The notes: generated by a model from the sequence alone, not told the origin. A DNA stretch of 64,000 nucleotides from JBLMZI01 sp050258755 (GCA_050258755.1 JBLMZI010000005.1:62001-126000); one strand, 5' to 3'. Shown: positions 1-9,266, counted from the stretch's first letter. Translations and numbers: made by a program.

Positions 1-1
1 G

Positions 2-2041
2 GACCAGCTGTTCCTGGCGATTATGGCCGTATTCAACAGCTGGGACAATCCGCGGGCCATCGTCTACCGCAAAGCGAATAAGATTCCTGACGATCTCGGG
101 ACCGCGGTCAACGTTCAGTCTATGGCCTTCGGCAACATGGGGAACGATTGCGGCACCGGCGTTGCCTTTACCCGCAATCCGTCCACCGGAGAAAAGGAAC
201 TGTACGGCGAATTCCTGGTCAACGCCCAGGGCGAGGACGTGGTGGCCGGCATTCGCACCCCGATTCCCATCATCAAGATGAAAGAGGAACTGCCGGTCGT
301 GTTCGACCAGTTCATCAATACCTGCGCATTGCTGGAAAAGCATTATCGTGACATGCAGGACATCGAATTTACGGTTGAGCGCAACAAGCTTTACATGCTC
401 CAGACCAGAACCGGTAAGCGGACCGCCCGCGCCGCGGTTCGGGCCGCAGTCGAGATGGTCGAGGAAGGCCTCATTTCCAAAGACGAGGCGCTGCTCCGGG
501 TGGATCCGGACCAGATCAACCAGCTGCTTCACCGCCAGATTGACCAGAGCGCTAAGCTGAACGTGATCGCCAAAGGGCTGCCGGCATCCCCCGGCGCCGC
601 CAGCGGCCAGGTCGTGTTTGATCCGGACGAAGCGGAAAAACTCGGCAAAGAAGGCCAGGCGGTCGTACTCGTCCGCACCGAAACCGCACCGGACGATATT
701 CACGGGATCATTGAAGCTCAGGGCGTGCTGACCTCCCGGGGCGGCATGACCAGCCACGCGGCGGTCGTGGCCCGCGGCATGGGCAAACCTTGTGTCTGCG
801 GCTGTGAAGCGATTAAAATCGATACCGAATCCGGAAAGTTCATGGTCGGCGACAAGGTCATCAACCATGGTGATATCATTTCGCTTGACGGTTCGACCGG
901 CAATGTCATGCTTGGCGAAGTGCCGATGATCGATCCGACCATGTCGCACGAATTTGAAACCCTGCTGGCCTGGGCCAACGAAACCAAGCGGCTTTCGGTT
1001 CGAGCGAATGCCGATACGCCGGAAGACGCCCGGAAAGCTCGCGAATTCGGCGCGGAAGGGATTGGCCTCTGCCGGACCGAGCATATGTTCATGGCCCAGG
1101 ACCGCCTGCCGGTGGTGCAGGAGATGATTCTGTCCGAAACGCTGGGACAGCGTGAACAGGCTCTCGCGAAACTGCTGCCATTCCAGCGGGAAGACTTTTA
1201 CGGCATTCTGAAGGCGATGGAATCCCTGCCGGTCACGATCCGTCTGTTGGATCCGCCGCTGCACGAATTCCTGCCGAGCGATAAAGAACTGATGCTTGAG
1301 ATTGTTGAAATGAAGCACGCCAACGCGCCGGCGAACGAGATTGCCCAGAAGGAAGCCCTGCTGAAAAAGGTGATGACACTGCACGAGTTTAACCCGATGC
1401 TCGGGCACCGGGGCACCCGGCTTGGCATTACCTTCCCGGAAATCTACCGGATGCAGGCTCGTGCGGTCTTTGAGGCATCTGCGCAGTTGACCAAGGAAGG
1501 CGTTCACGTCATTCCCGAGGTCGAGATTCCGCTGGTCATGGACGTTGCCGAACTGCGCGCGATGAAGCAGGAAGTCATCAAGGTTTACGATGAGGTGCTG
1601 AAAGAAACCGGCGTCGCTTTTGAATATGCGGTCGGCACCATGATTGAACTGCCGCGCGCCTGCGTGGTGGCCGATGAGATCGCCCAGGAAGCCGAGTTCT
1701 TTTCCTTCGGGACCAACGACCTGACCCAGACTACACTGGGCTTCAGCCGGGACGACGCCGAAGGCAAGTTCATTCCGGACTACATGGAAAAGAAGATCAT
1801 TAAAGACAACCCGTTCGCCGTACTCGACCGGAAGGGCGTCGGCGGCTTGATGAAGATGGCGGTTGAAAAAGGCCGTTCCACCAAGCCCGGCCTGCTGATC
1901 GGCATCTGCGGCGAGCACGGCGGCGAGCCGAGCTCGGTCGAGTTCTGCCACCTGATCGGCCTGGAATACGTCAGCTGCTCTCCGTACCGCATTCCCATCG
2001 CCCGGCTGGCAGCAGCCCAGGCAGCCTTGAAAAACAAATAG
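2..2041 (+). CDS. ppdK: Pyruvate, phosphate dikinase, C-terminal part (5' end outside window)
   Basis: Catalyses reversible conversion of PEP, AMP and PPi to pyruvate, ATP and Pi in the cytosol. The reading frame is open from base 2, and about 679 residues of a protein usually near 880 are present, so the N-terminal third of the ATP-grasp domain is missing. Visible are the end of the ATP-grasp domain (QTRTGKRTARAAVRA), the swivelling phosphohistidine domain with the catalytic His in GGMTSHAAVVARGMGKP, and the C-terminal PEP/pyruvate TIM barrel with LCRTEHMF and the catalytic Cys in GICGEHGGEPSS. It ends in the family-typical SPYRIPIARLAAAQAAL. A strong hairpin terminator follows directly. In Clostridia this gene commonly sits upstream of the dgt-dnaG-rpoD cluster seen here. 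Confidence 0.97.
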   Translation, partial: DQLFLAIMAVFNSWDNPRAIVYRKANKIPDDLGTAVNVQSMAFGNMGNDCGTGVAFTRNPSTGEKELYGEFLVNAQGEDVVAGIRTPIPIIKMKEELPVVFDQFINTCALLEKHYRDMQDIEFTVERNKLYMLQTRTGKRTARAAVRAAVEMVEEGLISKDEALLRVDPDQINQLLHRQIDQSAKLNVIAKGLPASPGAASGQVVFDPDEAEKLGKEGQAVVLVRTETAPDDIHGIIEAQGVLTSRGGMTSHAAVVARGMGKPCVCGCEAIKIDTESGKFMVGDKVINHGDIISLDGSTGNVMLGEVPMIDPTMSHEFETLLAWANETKRLSVRANADTPEDARKAREFGAEGIGLCRTEHMFMAQDRLPVVQEMILSETLGQREQALAKLLPFQREDFYGILKAMESLPVTIRLLDPPLHEFLPSDKELMLEIVEMKHANAPANEIAQKEALLKKVMTLHEFNPMLGHRGTRLGITFPEIYRMQARAVFEASAQLTKEGVHVIPEVEIPLVMDVAELRAMKQEVIKVYDEVLKETGVAFEYAVGTMIELPRACVVADEIAQEAEFFSFGTNDLTQTTLGFSRDDAEGKFIPDYMEKKIIKDNPFAVLDRKGVGGLMKMAVEKGRSTKPGLLIGICGEHGGEPSSVEFCHLIGLEYVSCSPYRIPIARLAAAQAALKNK

Positions 2042-2070
2042 ACCTAACAGAATAAGCCATTGTTCAAGAA

Positions 2071-2104
2071 GCCGTCCGGTTGTTAAAACCCGGACGGCTT
2101 TACT
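2071..2104 (+). terminator. Rho-independent terminator of ppdK
   Basis: A 9-bp perfect stem, GCCGTCCGG (2071-2079) with CCGGACGGC (2090-2098), followed by a short T-rich run, 30 bases after the ppdK stop. Confidence 0.85.
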
Positions 2105-2135
2105 TGTTCTATCGGAAAGAGTAGGCTGGCGGGGA

Positions 2136-2363
2136 CCAGTGGGCTTTCGGTGGGGTCGGGCGTGACCCAGCTCTCCGTCGCCTAAAAATCGGTTTTGCCG
2201 TGTGAAGCGGGGGGACCGTGCGTACAGGCATCCATGCCTGATACTCCTTGGATCGGCATCCGTGCCGCCCCATCCCCCCTATGGAAATTTCGCACGGCAA
2301 AACCGATTTTCTTAACGGCGACTCCGAGACGGGCCACGCCCGGCCCCACCGAAAGCCCGCTGG
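2136..2363. repeat. Long imperfect inverted repeat, about 228 bp
   Basis: The left arm 2136-2202 is an imperfect reverse complement of the right arm 2293-2363. Near-identical blocks include GGGCTTTCGGTGGGG against CCCCACCGAAAGCCC, GGGCGTG against CACGCCC, and AAAATCGGTTTTGCCGTG (2185-2202) against CACGGCAAAACCGATTTT (2293-2310). The roughly 90-base centre contains a small palindrome AGGCATCCATGCCT. No convincing gene lies inside. It could be a MITE-like element or a very long hairpin RNA; no second copy was noticed in this window. Confidence 0.75.
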
Positions 2364-2530
2364 AGAGAGCTTGACCGTTTACGTTTGCGAGAATACTCAG
2401 CGCGCCCCATGATGAAATCGACACCCAATAAGCTCGTACCAATGCTTATGCACTTCCTGAGGAGTGACCAGGCAGCCTTGCGTAACGCCTAAAAAATAGA
2501 GCGGCACATCAGAAAAATTTAATCATGCGC

Positions 2531-2536
2531 TATAAT
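2531..2536 (+). promoter_or_regulatory. -10 element upstream of the 2570 gene
   Basis: Perfect TATAAT in the context TGCGCTATAAT, 33 bases before the ATG. No good -35 is visible. Confidence 0.4.
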
Positions 2537-2569
2537 GGAACAAATTGACACGATTCGAGCGAGAAAACA

Positions 2570-3280
2570 ATGTGGAATAATTGGGTTGCAATAAAACAAA
2601 AAAGCGGCAATTTACCGAGTATTATCCGGATTGAAGGCGAAACGGAATTTGAGTATTCATACTACGATCAGAATGACACCCTGCAAAAAGTGAATAAGGG
2701 CTATTATCATTCGGCGAAGATCAGTGTTTATGTTTTATATTCCTTCATTGCCATTGCGGTGCTTTCGCCTGTTTATATATTTGGTTTTCAATTTTTGAAT
2801 ATTGGTTTGGTCAAAGCGAAGGACGTTATCCTGGCATTTTCGTCAGGACCGACAGCGCTCGATGGCCTGTTTATTCTAATGATAGGGCTTCTTTCAGGCT
2901 GGCAAGGGTCCAGTTATGTAAAAACCGGAATCGTTGTCTTCAGTATTCCGGGGGTTGTATATCTAAGTGCACTGATTCTCACGGTGTACTTGTATATGGG
3001 ATATGGATATGTGCGAACCGATGGTATTTATTTGCGAGACAATCTGTTAAGACAGGAGCGATATATATCCTGGCATCAATTGAGGCCGGTTGCACATCTT
3101 CGGTGGAACACGCAGGGGAAAGCAGCAAGGGCTTGGTTGTTTGTCAGTGATCGTCACGGCCACAAAATTGATTTATTGAACATTCCCTTTCAAGACGATG
3201 ATTATATGGAACAAGCAACAACAGTCGTTCGTCTCCTGCAAAAATCACTTCAGGCTAGAAGCCGAAGATCAGGAAGCTGA
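2570..3280 (+). CDS. Hypothetical three-TM membrane protein
   Basis: I do not recognise the family. The 236-residue protein has a polar N-terminus (1-48), hydrophobic segments at about 51-73, 97-113 and 120-143, then a cytosolic tail of about 90 residues. The tail, with VRTDGIYLRDN followed by an RQERYISWHQL-type strand, resembles the small PH-like (YcxB-type) domains of bacterial membrane proteins; this is inference from pattern only. It is visibly more AT-rich than ppdK and stands alone between two terminators with its own -10 box, which suggests an acquired single-gene unit. The ribosome binding site before ATG 2570 is weak. Confidence 0.7.
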   Translation: MWNNWVAIKQKSGNLPSIIRIEGETEFEYSYYDQNDTLQKVNKGYYHSAKISVYVLYSFIAIAVLSPVYIFGFQFLNIGLVKAKDVILAFSSGPTALDGLFILMIGLLSGWQGSSYVKTGIVVFSIPGVVYLSALILTVYLYMGYGYVRTDGIYLRDNLLRQERYISWHQLRPVAHLRWNTQGKAARAWLFVSDRHGHKIDLLNIPFQDDDYMEQATTVVRLLQKSLQARSRRSGS

Positions 3281-3337
3281 ACATTTACTGAAAGACCTTG
3301 GACAGACTGGTTCGTAGGCATTGGCAAACCGCTCGAA

Positions 3338-3369
3338 GCCGTCCGGTGGTACACCGAACGGCTTTTTTG
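3338..3369 (+). terminator. Rho-independent terminator after the 2570 gene
   Basis: GCCGTCCGGTG (3338-3348) pairs with CACCGAACGGC with one mismatch, followed by TTTTTT. Confidence 0.8.
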
Positions 3370-3712
3370 ATGCAAAAACCAGCACGCGGGCAGAGTGGAC
3401 ATATTTACCAATCGATTAATGATATTCCAAAAGGCTGAAAACTGGGGTTGTTTGGAATAAATACCTGGGATAATCCGGTGGCGTGAACCAGCAGCCCCGT
3501 ATCGTTCAGTTTCCCGGAATCATGCCCCCTATAAGCATTGTGGAACAATGGCATCAGCAGGTATTATTGATATAATCCTCCCAACAGAGGAAAGCCTCAA
3601 CCGATCTTGTGAATAAGTTGCGAGGATAGCAGAGATTGATCAAAATAGACAAAGGATACGCGGCCGGAAGGGAAACGCCGCGTATCCTTTTGTTCCGCGT
3701 TATGGGTTGGGA
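3370..3712 (+). other. Gene-free stretch with possible short transcript
   Basis: No credible gene. A TATAAT lies at 3571-3576, and about 75 bases later there is a perfect 14-bp stem AAAGGATACGCGGC (3651-3664) with GCCGCGTATCCTTT (3677-3690) that ends in TTTTG. This could be a short non-coding transcript or simply a spacer. The -35 region is poor, so the call is weak. Confidence 0.3.
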
Positions 3713-3745
3713 AGAAGAAAAAGGCGCTGCAAGCAGCGCCTTTTT
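3713..3745 (-). terminator. Terminator of the minus-strand GAF operon (possibly bidirectional)
   Basis: AAGGCGCTGC (3721-3730) pairs with GCAGCGCCTT (3733-3742). On the minus strand the stem is followed by TTTTTCTTCTTC, 10 bases after the stop of the GAF protein. Confidence 0.85.
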
Positions 3746-3754
3746 GCTTCCATG

Positions 3755-5983
3755 CTATTTTTTGACCGGGGTTTTGGAACGATGTGGCCGAATTGGCGCT
3801 TCGAACAGCAAAGGCCCGGAGAGTTCGCGCAGGATGACATACCGGTCCGTGTGTTCCTGGATACGGGCATGGATTTCCTGTTTCGGGAGATAGGAAATCC
3901 AAACGCCAATCCCCGGAGAAAGCACCAGCCCGGTTCCCCCCTGGCGCAAGGCTTTCAGCACTTTGATCGGTTCATCATGGCGGAATTTGACCAGTTCGAC
4001 CCGCATGCCCAGGGCCATCAAAGCCTTCATTTCCTGGACGATCCGGTACCAGATCAAGGATGGATAGCTTACGATTTTATCCTTGGAAGCCGCTTTCAGT
4101 TCCTTTAAAGCCGCAAAGGCGTCAGACAGGATCGCGGCGGTAATTTCGATCAGTTGGGTGCGGTTAAGGTCTTCCAGCACCGTGTCCCTGAAGCCTTCGA
4201 TCAGCAGGAAACCGTGTGTGTGTCCCTGATAAACGAGCGGCGCGGCAAGATACCGGTTGTGTCCCGCTGAAACCAGCCGGGTCCCGGTCAGGTCTGTGAG
4301 CGCATCCTTCAGTGCCCGGGTTATTTTCACCTTGCCATTGAGAACTTCAAAATCAGTTTCATCAGCTGACAGAATGGAAATCCCACAGGCTTGCGCGCCC
4401 ATGTCGAGCGCGGTCACGGTCAGATTGCAGAAGTCCTCCAAATCGGTGGCCTTCCGGATGACCTGGACGACATCCTGAATTGCCGTAATATCCTGAATCT
4501 GCCGGTCCAGCATCAGATTTTTATAATGAAGCTCGTTGACCATCCGCCCGTTATCCAGAGCCAACACGATAGAGTCCAGAAGCAAGACCAGCAATTCCTG
4601 ATCATCATACGAATAGGGCTGTTCGGTCACACGGTCCGACAGGGTCAGAAAACCGTAATACTTGTCCTGGTGCACCAGATGGGCAACCAGTACCGGTTTG
4701 AGCCGGTCTTCAATCTTTTCAAACTGGGGAAACATCTCCAGGAACTCTTTCCGGGCGCTTTCGTCGTTGCGGTAATCGATCACCATCCGGCCGGCGGCCG
4801 TGGTGTTCTTCGGGGGATCGAACCAGTATGACAATTCTTCGGTTTGCAGAGCGGATTTGACCCGGAGCAGCTCAAAACGGTCGTCCAGTTGACTGTGGAC
4901 CACCACCGAACTGACCGCTGACTGGAAAATTTCCATGAGCATATCCAGGGCCATGCTCATGGTTTCGTCAACCCCGGCCCGGGAAAAGATTTTTTCCGCC
5001 GCTTGATACACGGTGGTCAGCGAAAAGACCTTACGGTCCAGAATTCGGTTTGTGGCCATCAGTTCGGTGCGGATCTGGGAAAGTTCCAAGGACCGGTTTA
5101 AAGTATTGCTCAGCGCGAGCATGCTGAGTTTGTCCTGGTAATCAAATCCATTGGTGTTCGAACCCATGCAGAAGATGAGATAACTGATGTTGGCGCCGAT
5201 ATTCAAGGGGACCAACAGTTGGGTGTCGTGCGAAGCCAGCAGGGTGTAGTTATTCTCGCCGATTAATTGTGGGGTAATCTCGGTCATAATCGAAGGAAAC
5301 ATGCGCAGACTGCGGTTTTTATCAAACGGAGCCGCATCCAGCACGAAATCGCTGAATTTTGAGAGATTTGCACCTTTGGCAAAGATCGGCTCATATTTGT
5401 CGCCGACCCGCTGGACCGTGACCGCCGAAGGCAGCAGAAACATTTCTGAAATGATCTCAATAAACAACTGGACCAGCGTCTGGTGATCGTAGGGTTCAAA
5501 AATGTTGTTGATCGTATTGGCAAAAAAGCTCATCTGGTATTTTAATTTGGACTGTATATGTTCGAACATCGGCAGGGAATCAAAGGATTGTTTGATTTTG
5601 AATAGATGGCCGATACTGCGGGATGCGGCGGTTAATTCATCCAGATTGGTCTCGGTTCCGCAGGAATATACCAGATAGGCAACCGATTCACCCTTTTCGG
5701 TGGTGAATTTCAGCAGATGGGAGTAGGGTTTCAGCACCTCGAAATCGGATTGGAGCGGTCCCGCGATATAGTTGAGTTCATCAAGGTGCTTACGGGCCCC
5801 GGGAATAGTCAGGGCGGGTGGAAGCACACCGCGGACATCGACAACATTGAGATCGAGACCGTTGGGAACAGGGACAATAAGAATCGCATTGACCGTACCT
5901 AGTTTTCGAGTGGTCCAATCCATAACTTGGGCATAAAGCAGATCGGAGGTAATCAGGTCTGCAGCTTTGAACAGCCGTTCCAC
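3755..5983 (-). CDS. Multi-GAF-domain protein of unknown function
   Basis: A 742-residue soluble protein with no signal peptide and no recognisable output domain (no kinase, GGDEF, HD or HTH motif). The N-terminal ~140 residues and three further blocks (about 150-310, 325-500 and 515-640) show the alternating strand/helix pattern of GAF domains, for example YLIFCMGSNTNGFDYQDK and YGFLTLSDRVTEQPYSYDDQ, where a beta strand precedes a DDQELL-type helix. The C-terminal ~90 residues are separate, with an RYVILRELSGPLLFEAP end. It is second in an operon, 20 bases after the FapA-like gene, and ends at its own terminator. A ligand-sensing scaffold is the likely role by inference; the ligand is unknown. 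Confidence 0.75.
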   Translation of the reverse strand: MERLFKAADLITSDLLYAQVMDWTTRKLGTVNAILIVPVPNGLDLNVVDVRGVLPPALTIPGARKHLDELNYIAGPLQSDFEVLKPYSHLLKFTTEKGESVAYLVYSCGTETNLDELTAASRSIGHLFKIKQSFDSLPMFEHIQSKLKYQMSFFANTINNIFEPYDHQTLVQLFIEIISEMFLLPSAVTVQRVGDKYEPIFAKGANLSKFSDFVLDAAPFDKNRSLRMFPSIMTEITPQLIGENNYTLLASHDTQLLVPLNIGANISYLIFCMGSNTNGFDYQDKLSMLALSNTLNRSLELSQIRTELMATNRILDRKVFSLTTVYQAAEKIFSRAGVDETMSMALDMLMEIFQSAVSSVVVHSQLDDRFELLRVKSALQTEELSYWFDPPKNTTAAGRMVIDYRNDESARKEFLEMFPQFEKIEDRLKPVLVAHLVHQDKYYGFLTLSDRVTEQPYSYDDQELLVLLLDSIVLALDNGRMVNELHYKNLMLDRQIQDITAIQDVVQVIRKATDLEDFCNLTVTALDMGAQACGISILSADETDFEVLNGKVKITRALKDALTDLTGTRLVSAGHNRYLAAPLVYQGHTHGFLLIEGFRDTVLEDLNRTQLIEITAAILSDAFAALKELKAASKDKIVSYPSLIWYRIVQEMKALMALGMRVELVKFRHDEPIKVLKALRQGGTGLVLSPGIGVWISYLPKQEIHARIQEHTDRYVILRELSGPLLFEAPIRPHRSKTPVKK

Positions 5984-6003
5984 GTAGTGCCCCCCTTTTG
6001 AAG

Positions 6004-7380
6004 TTAAACGTTGTTCAGCATGATGATCCGTTTTTCTTCGTGGTCGTAGTACATTGTAATATTGCGAGACGGCTCACGCAGGTGCACGGCGTCATTTTTG
6101 ATTCTGAACGACTGGCCCATTTCGACCTGGCCTTTCACTTCAATCATGCCTTCACCACGCGTCGTTTTCAGGATGTTCATCAAGGTGGAACGTTCATCCT
6201 TCAGGGAATCGAGTTCATCCGACAGGCGCACATAGCGCGGAATAATATCTTTCAATTCACCCACGGACTGTTCATCCTTGCGCCCGCCCAGCAGCCGGGC
6301 GCGCACAGCCAATCCGCGCATTTCCTTATCCCGTTCTTCGAGGATACCGTTGATTTCCTTGATCCGTTCATAATAGGCGATCCGGTCAATGCCGCTGACC
6401 GTCAGATCAAGCCCGCGGTCTGATTGAATCGCATTGACCTTGATCTTGGTTTGAGCGGTAATGGTGTTGTCCCCAAGAACCTTGCCCCGGTAACCCTGAA
6501 TTAAGACCGAATCACCAGCCGTAATGTTGGAACGGATAATATATTCGTTGATCACGATATTTCTGCCGGCTTCGATAGTGGCCTCCTGGATAAAGCGGGC
6601 TTCCACATTATTAGCGGCTTTAACAGTTGCTTTACCCATCCCGATGATACCGGCTTGAACGATCACGGAGCCCCGGTGTGAGATGATCTGGGCCGCTTCG
6701 ACGCCGCCGCGGATCTCGATATCGTGATCGGCTTCAACTTTGAAACCTTCCCGGACATTGCCGAGAATTAAAACTTTGCCACTGAACCGTATGTTGCCGA
6801 TTGAGAAGTCAACATCGCCAAACACGGTGTAAGCATTCGCAACACAGACCTTTGGGCCTTCCCAGTTCAGCGCGCCTTCAATGGCCGCGACCGCATTATC
6901 TCCCTCAACCGAAACCCCGGGGCCAACCGAGAATCCTTTATTCTTGCCGGGCATTGGCGGAATTTCGTCGCCGAAGATATTATAGCCGACCTCGCCCTCC
7001 GTCGCCGGAATGCGGGTTGCCAGGATATCGCCTTTTTCCACCAGGACGATCTTGCCGAGCTCATAATAATTAACCCGGCCGTCTTCGACCAGTTCCGGCG
7101 CGGCTTCCGGTTTAATATGCTTGTATTCGATTTCCGCGTCCCGACCCGGTACGGGAGCGGTTCCCGCGGCAATCACTTCCTGGAAAACCGGCACGCCCAT
7201 CTCACAGATTCGATGGATTCGATCAATATTAACACCGTAAACGATTCGCTTGATTTCGAGTTCGCGGAAGATTTCCTCGGGCGAAACCGATTTGTCGGGA
7301 GGGAGATTCAGGGTGAGTAAAGCCTGCATTTTGTTCGGTGCGATCGTAATTTCGATCTTCTCTCCCGTTGTCGAATTCAA
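6004..7380 (-). CDS. FapA family protein (DUF342, beta-helix)
   Basis: 458 residues with the DUF342/FapA layout: an N-terminal region with EIFRELEIKRIVYGVN and GDEIPPMPGKNKGF, then a long glycine/valine/isoleucine-rich right-handed beta-helix (about 175-330; VFGDVDFSIGNIRFSGKV, AGDSVLIQGYRGKVLG) and a C-terminal helical pair. Family members (FapA, YvyD-neighbour polymer-binding proteins of Clostridia and Vibrio) are linked to flagella or cell-surface assembly, but the biochemical role is not settled. No flagellar genes are seen here. It is the first gene of a two-gene minus-strand operon with the multi-GAF protein, which hints that the two work together. Confidence 0.88.
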   Translation of the reverse strand: MNSTTGEKIEITIAPNKMQALLTLNLPPDKSVSPEEIFRELEIKRIVYGVNIDRIHRICEMGVPVFQEVIAAGTAPVPGRDAEIEYKHIKPEAAPELVEDGRVNYYELGKIVLVEKGDILATRIPATEGEVGYNIFGDEIPPMPGKNKGFSVGPGVSVEGDNAVAAIEGALNWEGPKVCVANAYTVFGDVDFSIGNIRFSGKVLILGNVREGFKVEADHDIEIRGGVEAAQIISHRGSVIVQAGIIGMGKATVKAANNVEARFIQEATIEAGRNIVINEYIIRSNITAGDSVLIQGYRGKVLGDNTITAQTKIKVNAIQSDRGLDLTVSGIDRIAYYERIKEINGILEERDKEMRGLAVRARLLGGRKDEQSVGELKDIIPRYVRLSDELDSLKDERSTLMNILKTTRGEGMIEVKGQVEMGQSFRIKNDAVHLREPSRNITMYYDHEEKRIIMLNNV

Positions 7381-7599
7381 TCCTGTTCACCCCTTCGCTC
7401 GGCAGTTCAAAAAATCGGACGGTTATGTTCGACTTGGATCGATAAAAAGTCCCTAAATACCTTTCATTCCTACTATATCACCTAAAGCTTTGTGCCGGAA
7501 ATAGATTATCAAAAAAATCGTATTTTTCGGGACGATTCATTTTGGGAAAACCGGAATGCCAACTGGGATCCGAAAGAGGAACAAACGCAGAAAAGGCGT

Positions 7600-7609
7600 A
7601 TATTATTAT
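7600..7609 (+). promoter_or_regulatory. Likely -10 region for the flavoprotein-dgt-dnaG-rpoD transcript
   Basis: ATATTATTAT-type sequence (TATTAT at 7601-7606) about 40 bases before the TTG start at 7645. No strong -35 is visible. Confidence 0.35.
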
Positions 7610-7644
7610 AGGTACGGATTTCAAGGAATGGGGAGTGAAACTTT

Positions 7645-8277
7645 TTGACCAAGCGGCATGAATCGGACGACATTCTAATTACCGCAATCAACGGGAGCCC
7701 GAATAAAAAGGGAAACACCGTTTATTTACTGGAAGAGGCGTTGAAAGTCTGTGCTGAACTTGGAGCCAAAACCAAGCTGATTCACTGTGCTGAAGCGTTA
7801 AAAGGACAAAAGACGCCGTTCTGCACGGCCTGCCAGACCCCGTGTGCCGGAAAATGCGGGATTGACACGCCGTTGGCTAAGGCTTGGGATACGGTCAGCG
7901 TTTCGGATGGAATAATCATGGGCAGTCCGGTTTATTTCGGGACCGTCTCAGGACAGATGAAGGCCTTTTGGGACAAAAGCCGGTATGTACGTTCGAAAAA
8001 GCTGCTGTTGAATGTTCCCGGTGGCACGGTCACGGTCGGCGCAAGCCAATACGGCGGCCAGGAAACCACCGCGCGCGCCATGATGGACATGATGTTGGTC
8101 CAGGGGATGATTGTGATCGGAGACGGCTACGTGGATGACGACTGCGGGCACCTCGGCGCGATGGGAAACAAGCCCTCGCTAGAGGATGTAAATGCGCTCA
8201 AACGGACCCGGATTCTGGCCCGCCGCATTTTCGAAGTCGCAAAAGCAACCAAATCGATTCGGGTGGGGAAACCATGA
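7645..8277 (+). CDS. NAD(P)H-dependent FMN reductase / iron-sulfur flavoprotein family
   Basis: A 210-residue flavodoxin-fold oxidoreductase. The FMN phosphate loop is ITAINGSPNKKGNT (about residues 12-25) and the second FMN-contact loop is GSPVYFGTVSGQMKAFWDKS. A Cys cluster (CTACQTPCAGKC, about residues 53-64) matches the compact CxxCxxxC arrangement of the iron-sulfur flavoprotein branch, so it may carry a 4Fe-4S centre; this is inference. The start is TTG 7645, preceded by GGGGAGTG at an 8-base spacing. Its last codons overlap the next start (ATGA), so it is coupled to dgt. The physiological electron acceptor is unknown. Confidence 0.88.
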   Translation: MTKRHESDDILITAINGSPNKKGNTVYLLEEALKVCAELGAKTKLIHCAEALKGQKTPFCTACQTPCAGKCGIDTPLAKAWDTVSVSDGIIMGSPVYFGTVSGQMKAFWDKSRYVRSKKLLLNVPGGTVTVGASQYGGQETTARAMMDMMLVQGMIVIGDGYVDDDCGHLGAMGNKPSLEDVNALKRTRILARRIFEVAKATKSIRVGKP

Positions 8278-9266
8278 CGATACGAGAAGACTATGAAGCC
8301 CGGGAACGGAACATGCTTGCACCCTATGCGGTTGCCAGCGCGGACACCAGGGGCCGTCAGCGGCCGGTTCCGCCGTGTTCGGTGCGCACCGAGTTCCAGC
8401 GCGATCGGGACCGGATTATTCACTCCAAATCCTTTCGCCGCCTGAAACATAAAACCCAGGTATTTATTGCTCCGGAGGGTGATCACTACCGGACCCGGTT
8501 GACCCATACTCTGGAAGTCGCCCAGATTGCCCGAACCATCGCCCGGGCCCTCCATTTAAACGAGGATCTGACCGAAGCCATAGCGCTTGGCCACGATCTT
8601 GGCCACACGCCGTTTGGACATGCTGGTGAGGCGGCTTTGGACGAGATCTACCTGCCGGGCTTCCGGCATAATGAGCAGAGCCTTCGGGTCGTCGATTACC
8701 TGGAAGGCGAAACGGGATTAAACCTGACCGCGGAAGTCCGGGATGGGATTTTGAAACATACCGGCAAGGAAAGTCCGGAAACCCTGGAAGGGGAAGTCGT
8801 CCGGATTTCCGACCGGATTGCGTATATCAATCACGATATTGATGATGCGATGCGGGCTGGAATCATTCGGGCCGAGCAGATCCCCAAAGACTGTGTTGAG
8901 GTCCTGGGATTAAAACACAGCGAGCGGATAAACACCATGGTGGCGGACATGATCCAGTTCAGCCTGGGACGGCCGGTGGTCCAAATGAGCCCGGAAAAGT
9001 GGAGCGCAACCATGAAATTGCGGGATTTTCTTTTCCAGAACGTGTACCTGGGATCCCTGGCCAAAACGGAAGAGACAAAAGTTTCCTATATAATACGGAA
9101 AACCTATTCGTATCTGCTCGAACATCCGGAGATACTTGGCGCCGAGCAAGATGGTACCTATGATTTGGAAAGGCTTGCGGTCGATTTTCTGGCGGGAATG
9201 ACAGATCGGTACGCGATCCGCTTTTTCTACGAGCACTTTGTGCCGCTGCCCTGGGCGGAGGTCTAG
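8274..9266 (+). CDS. dgt: Deoxyguanosinetriphosphate triphosphohydrolase-like HD protein
   Basis: A cytosolic dNTP triphosphohydrolase family member, which splits dNTPs to nucleoside plus triphosphate. It has 330 residues, the length of the shorter dGTPase-like subfamily. HD metal-site motifs are visible: RLTHTLEVAQIAR, then LGHDLGHTPFGHAGE, and a later Asp in RISDRIAYINHDIDDA. The N-terminus SFRRLKHKTQVF is family-typical. ATG 8274 overlaps the upstream stop by 4 bases. The gene order dgt-dnaG-rpoD is characteristic of Clostridia. Confidence 0.95.
   Translation: MTIREDYEARERNMLAPYAVASADTRGRQRPVPPCSVRTEFQRDRDRIIHSKSFRRLKHKTQVFIAPEGDHYRTRLTHTLEVAQIARTIARALHLNEDLTEAIALGHDLGHTPFGHAGEAALDEIYLPGFRHNEQSLRVVDYLEGETGLNLTAEVRDGILKHTGKESPETLEGEVVRISDRIAYINHDIDDAMRAGIIRAEQIPKDCVEVLGLKHSERINTMVADMIQFSLGRPVVQMSPEKWSATMKLRDFLFQNVYLGSLAKTEETKVSYIIRKTYSYLLEHPEILGAEQDGTYDLERLAVDFLAGMTDRYAIRFFYEHFVPLPWAEV

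Noticed and set aside
2182..2442. Minus-strand open frame inside the long inverted repeat
   Set aside because: It arises from the GC-rich repeat arms, has no ribosome binding site and no recognisable domain.
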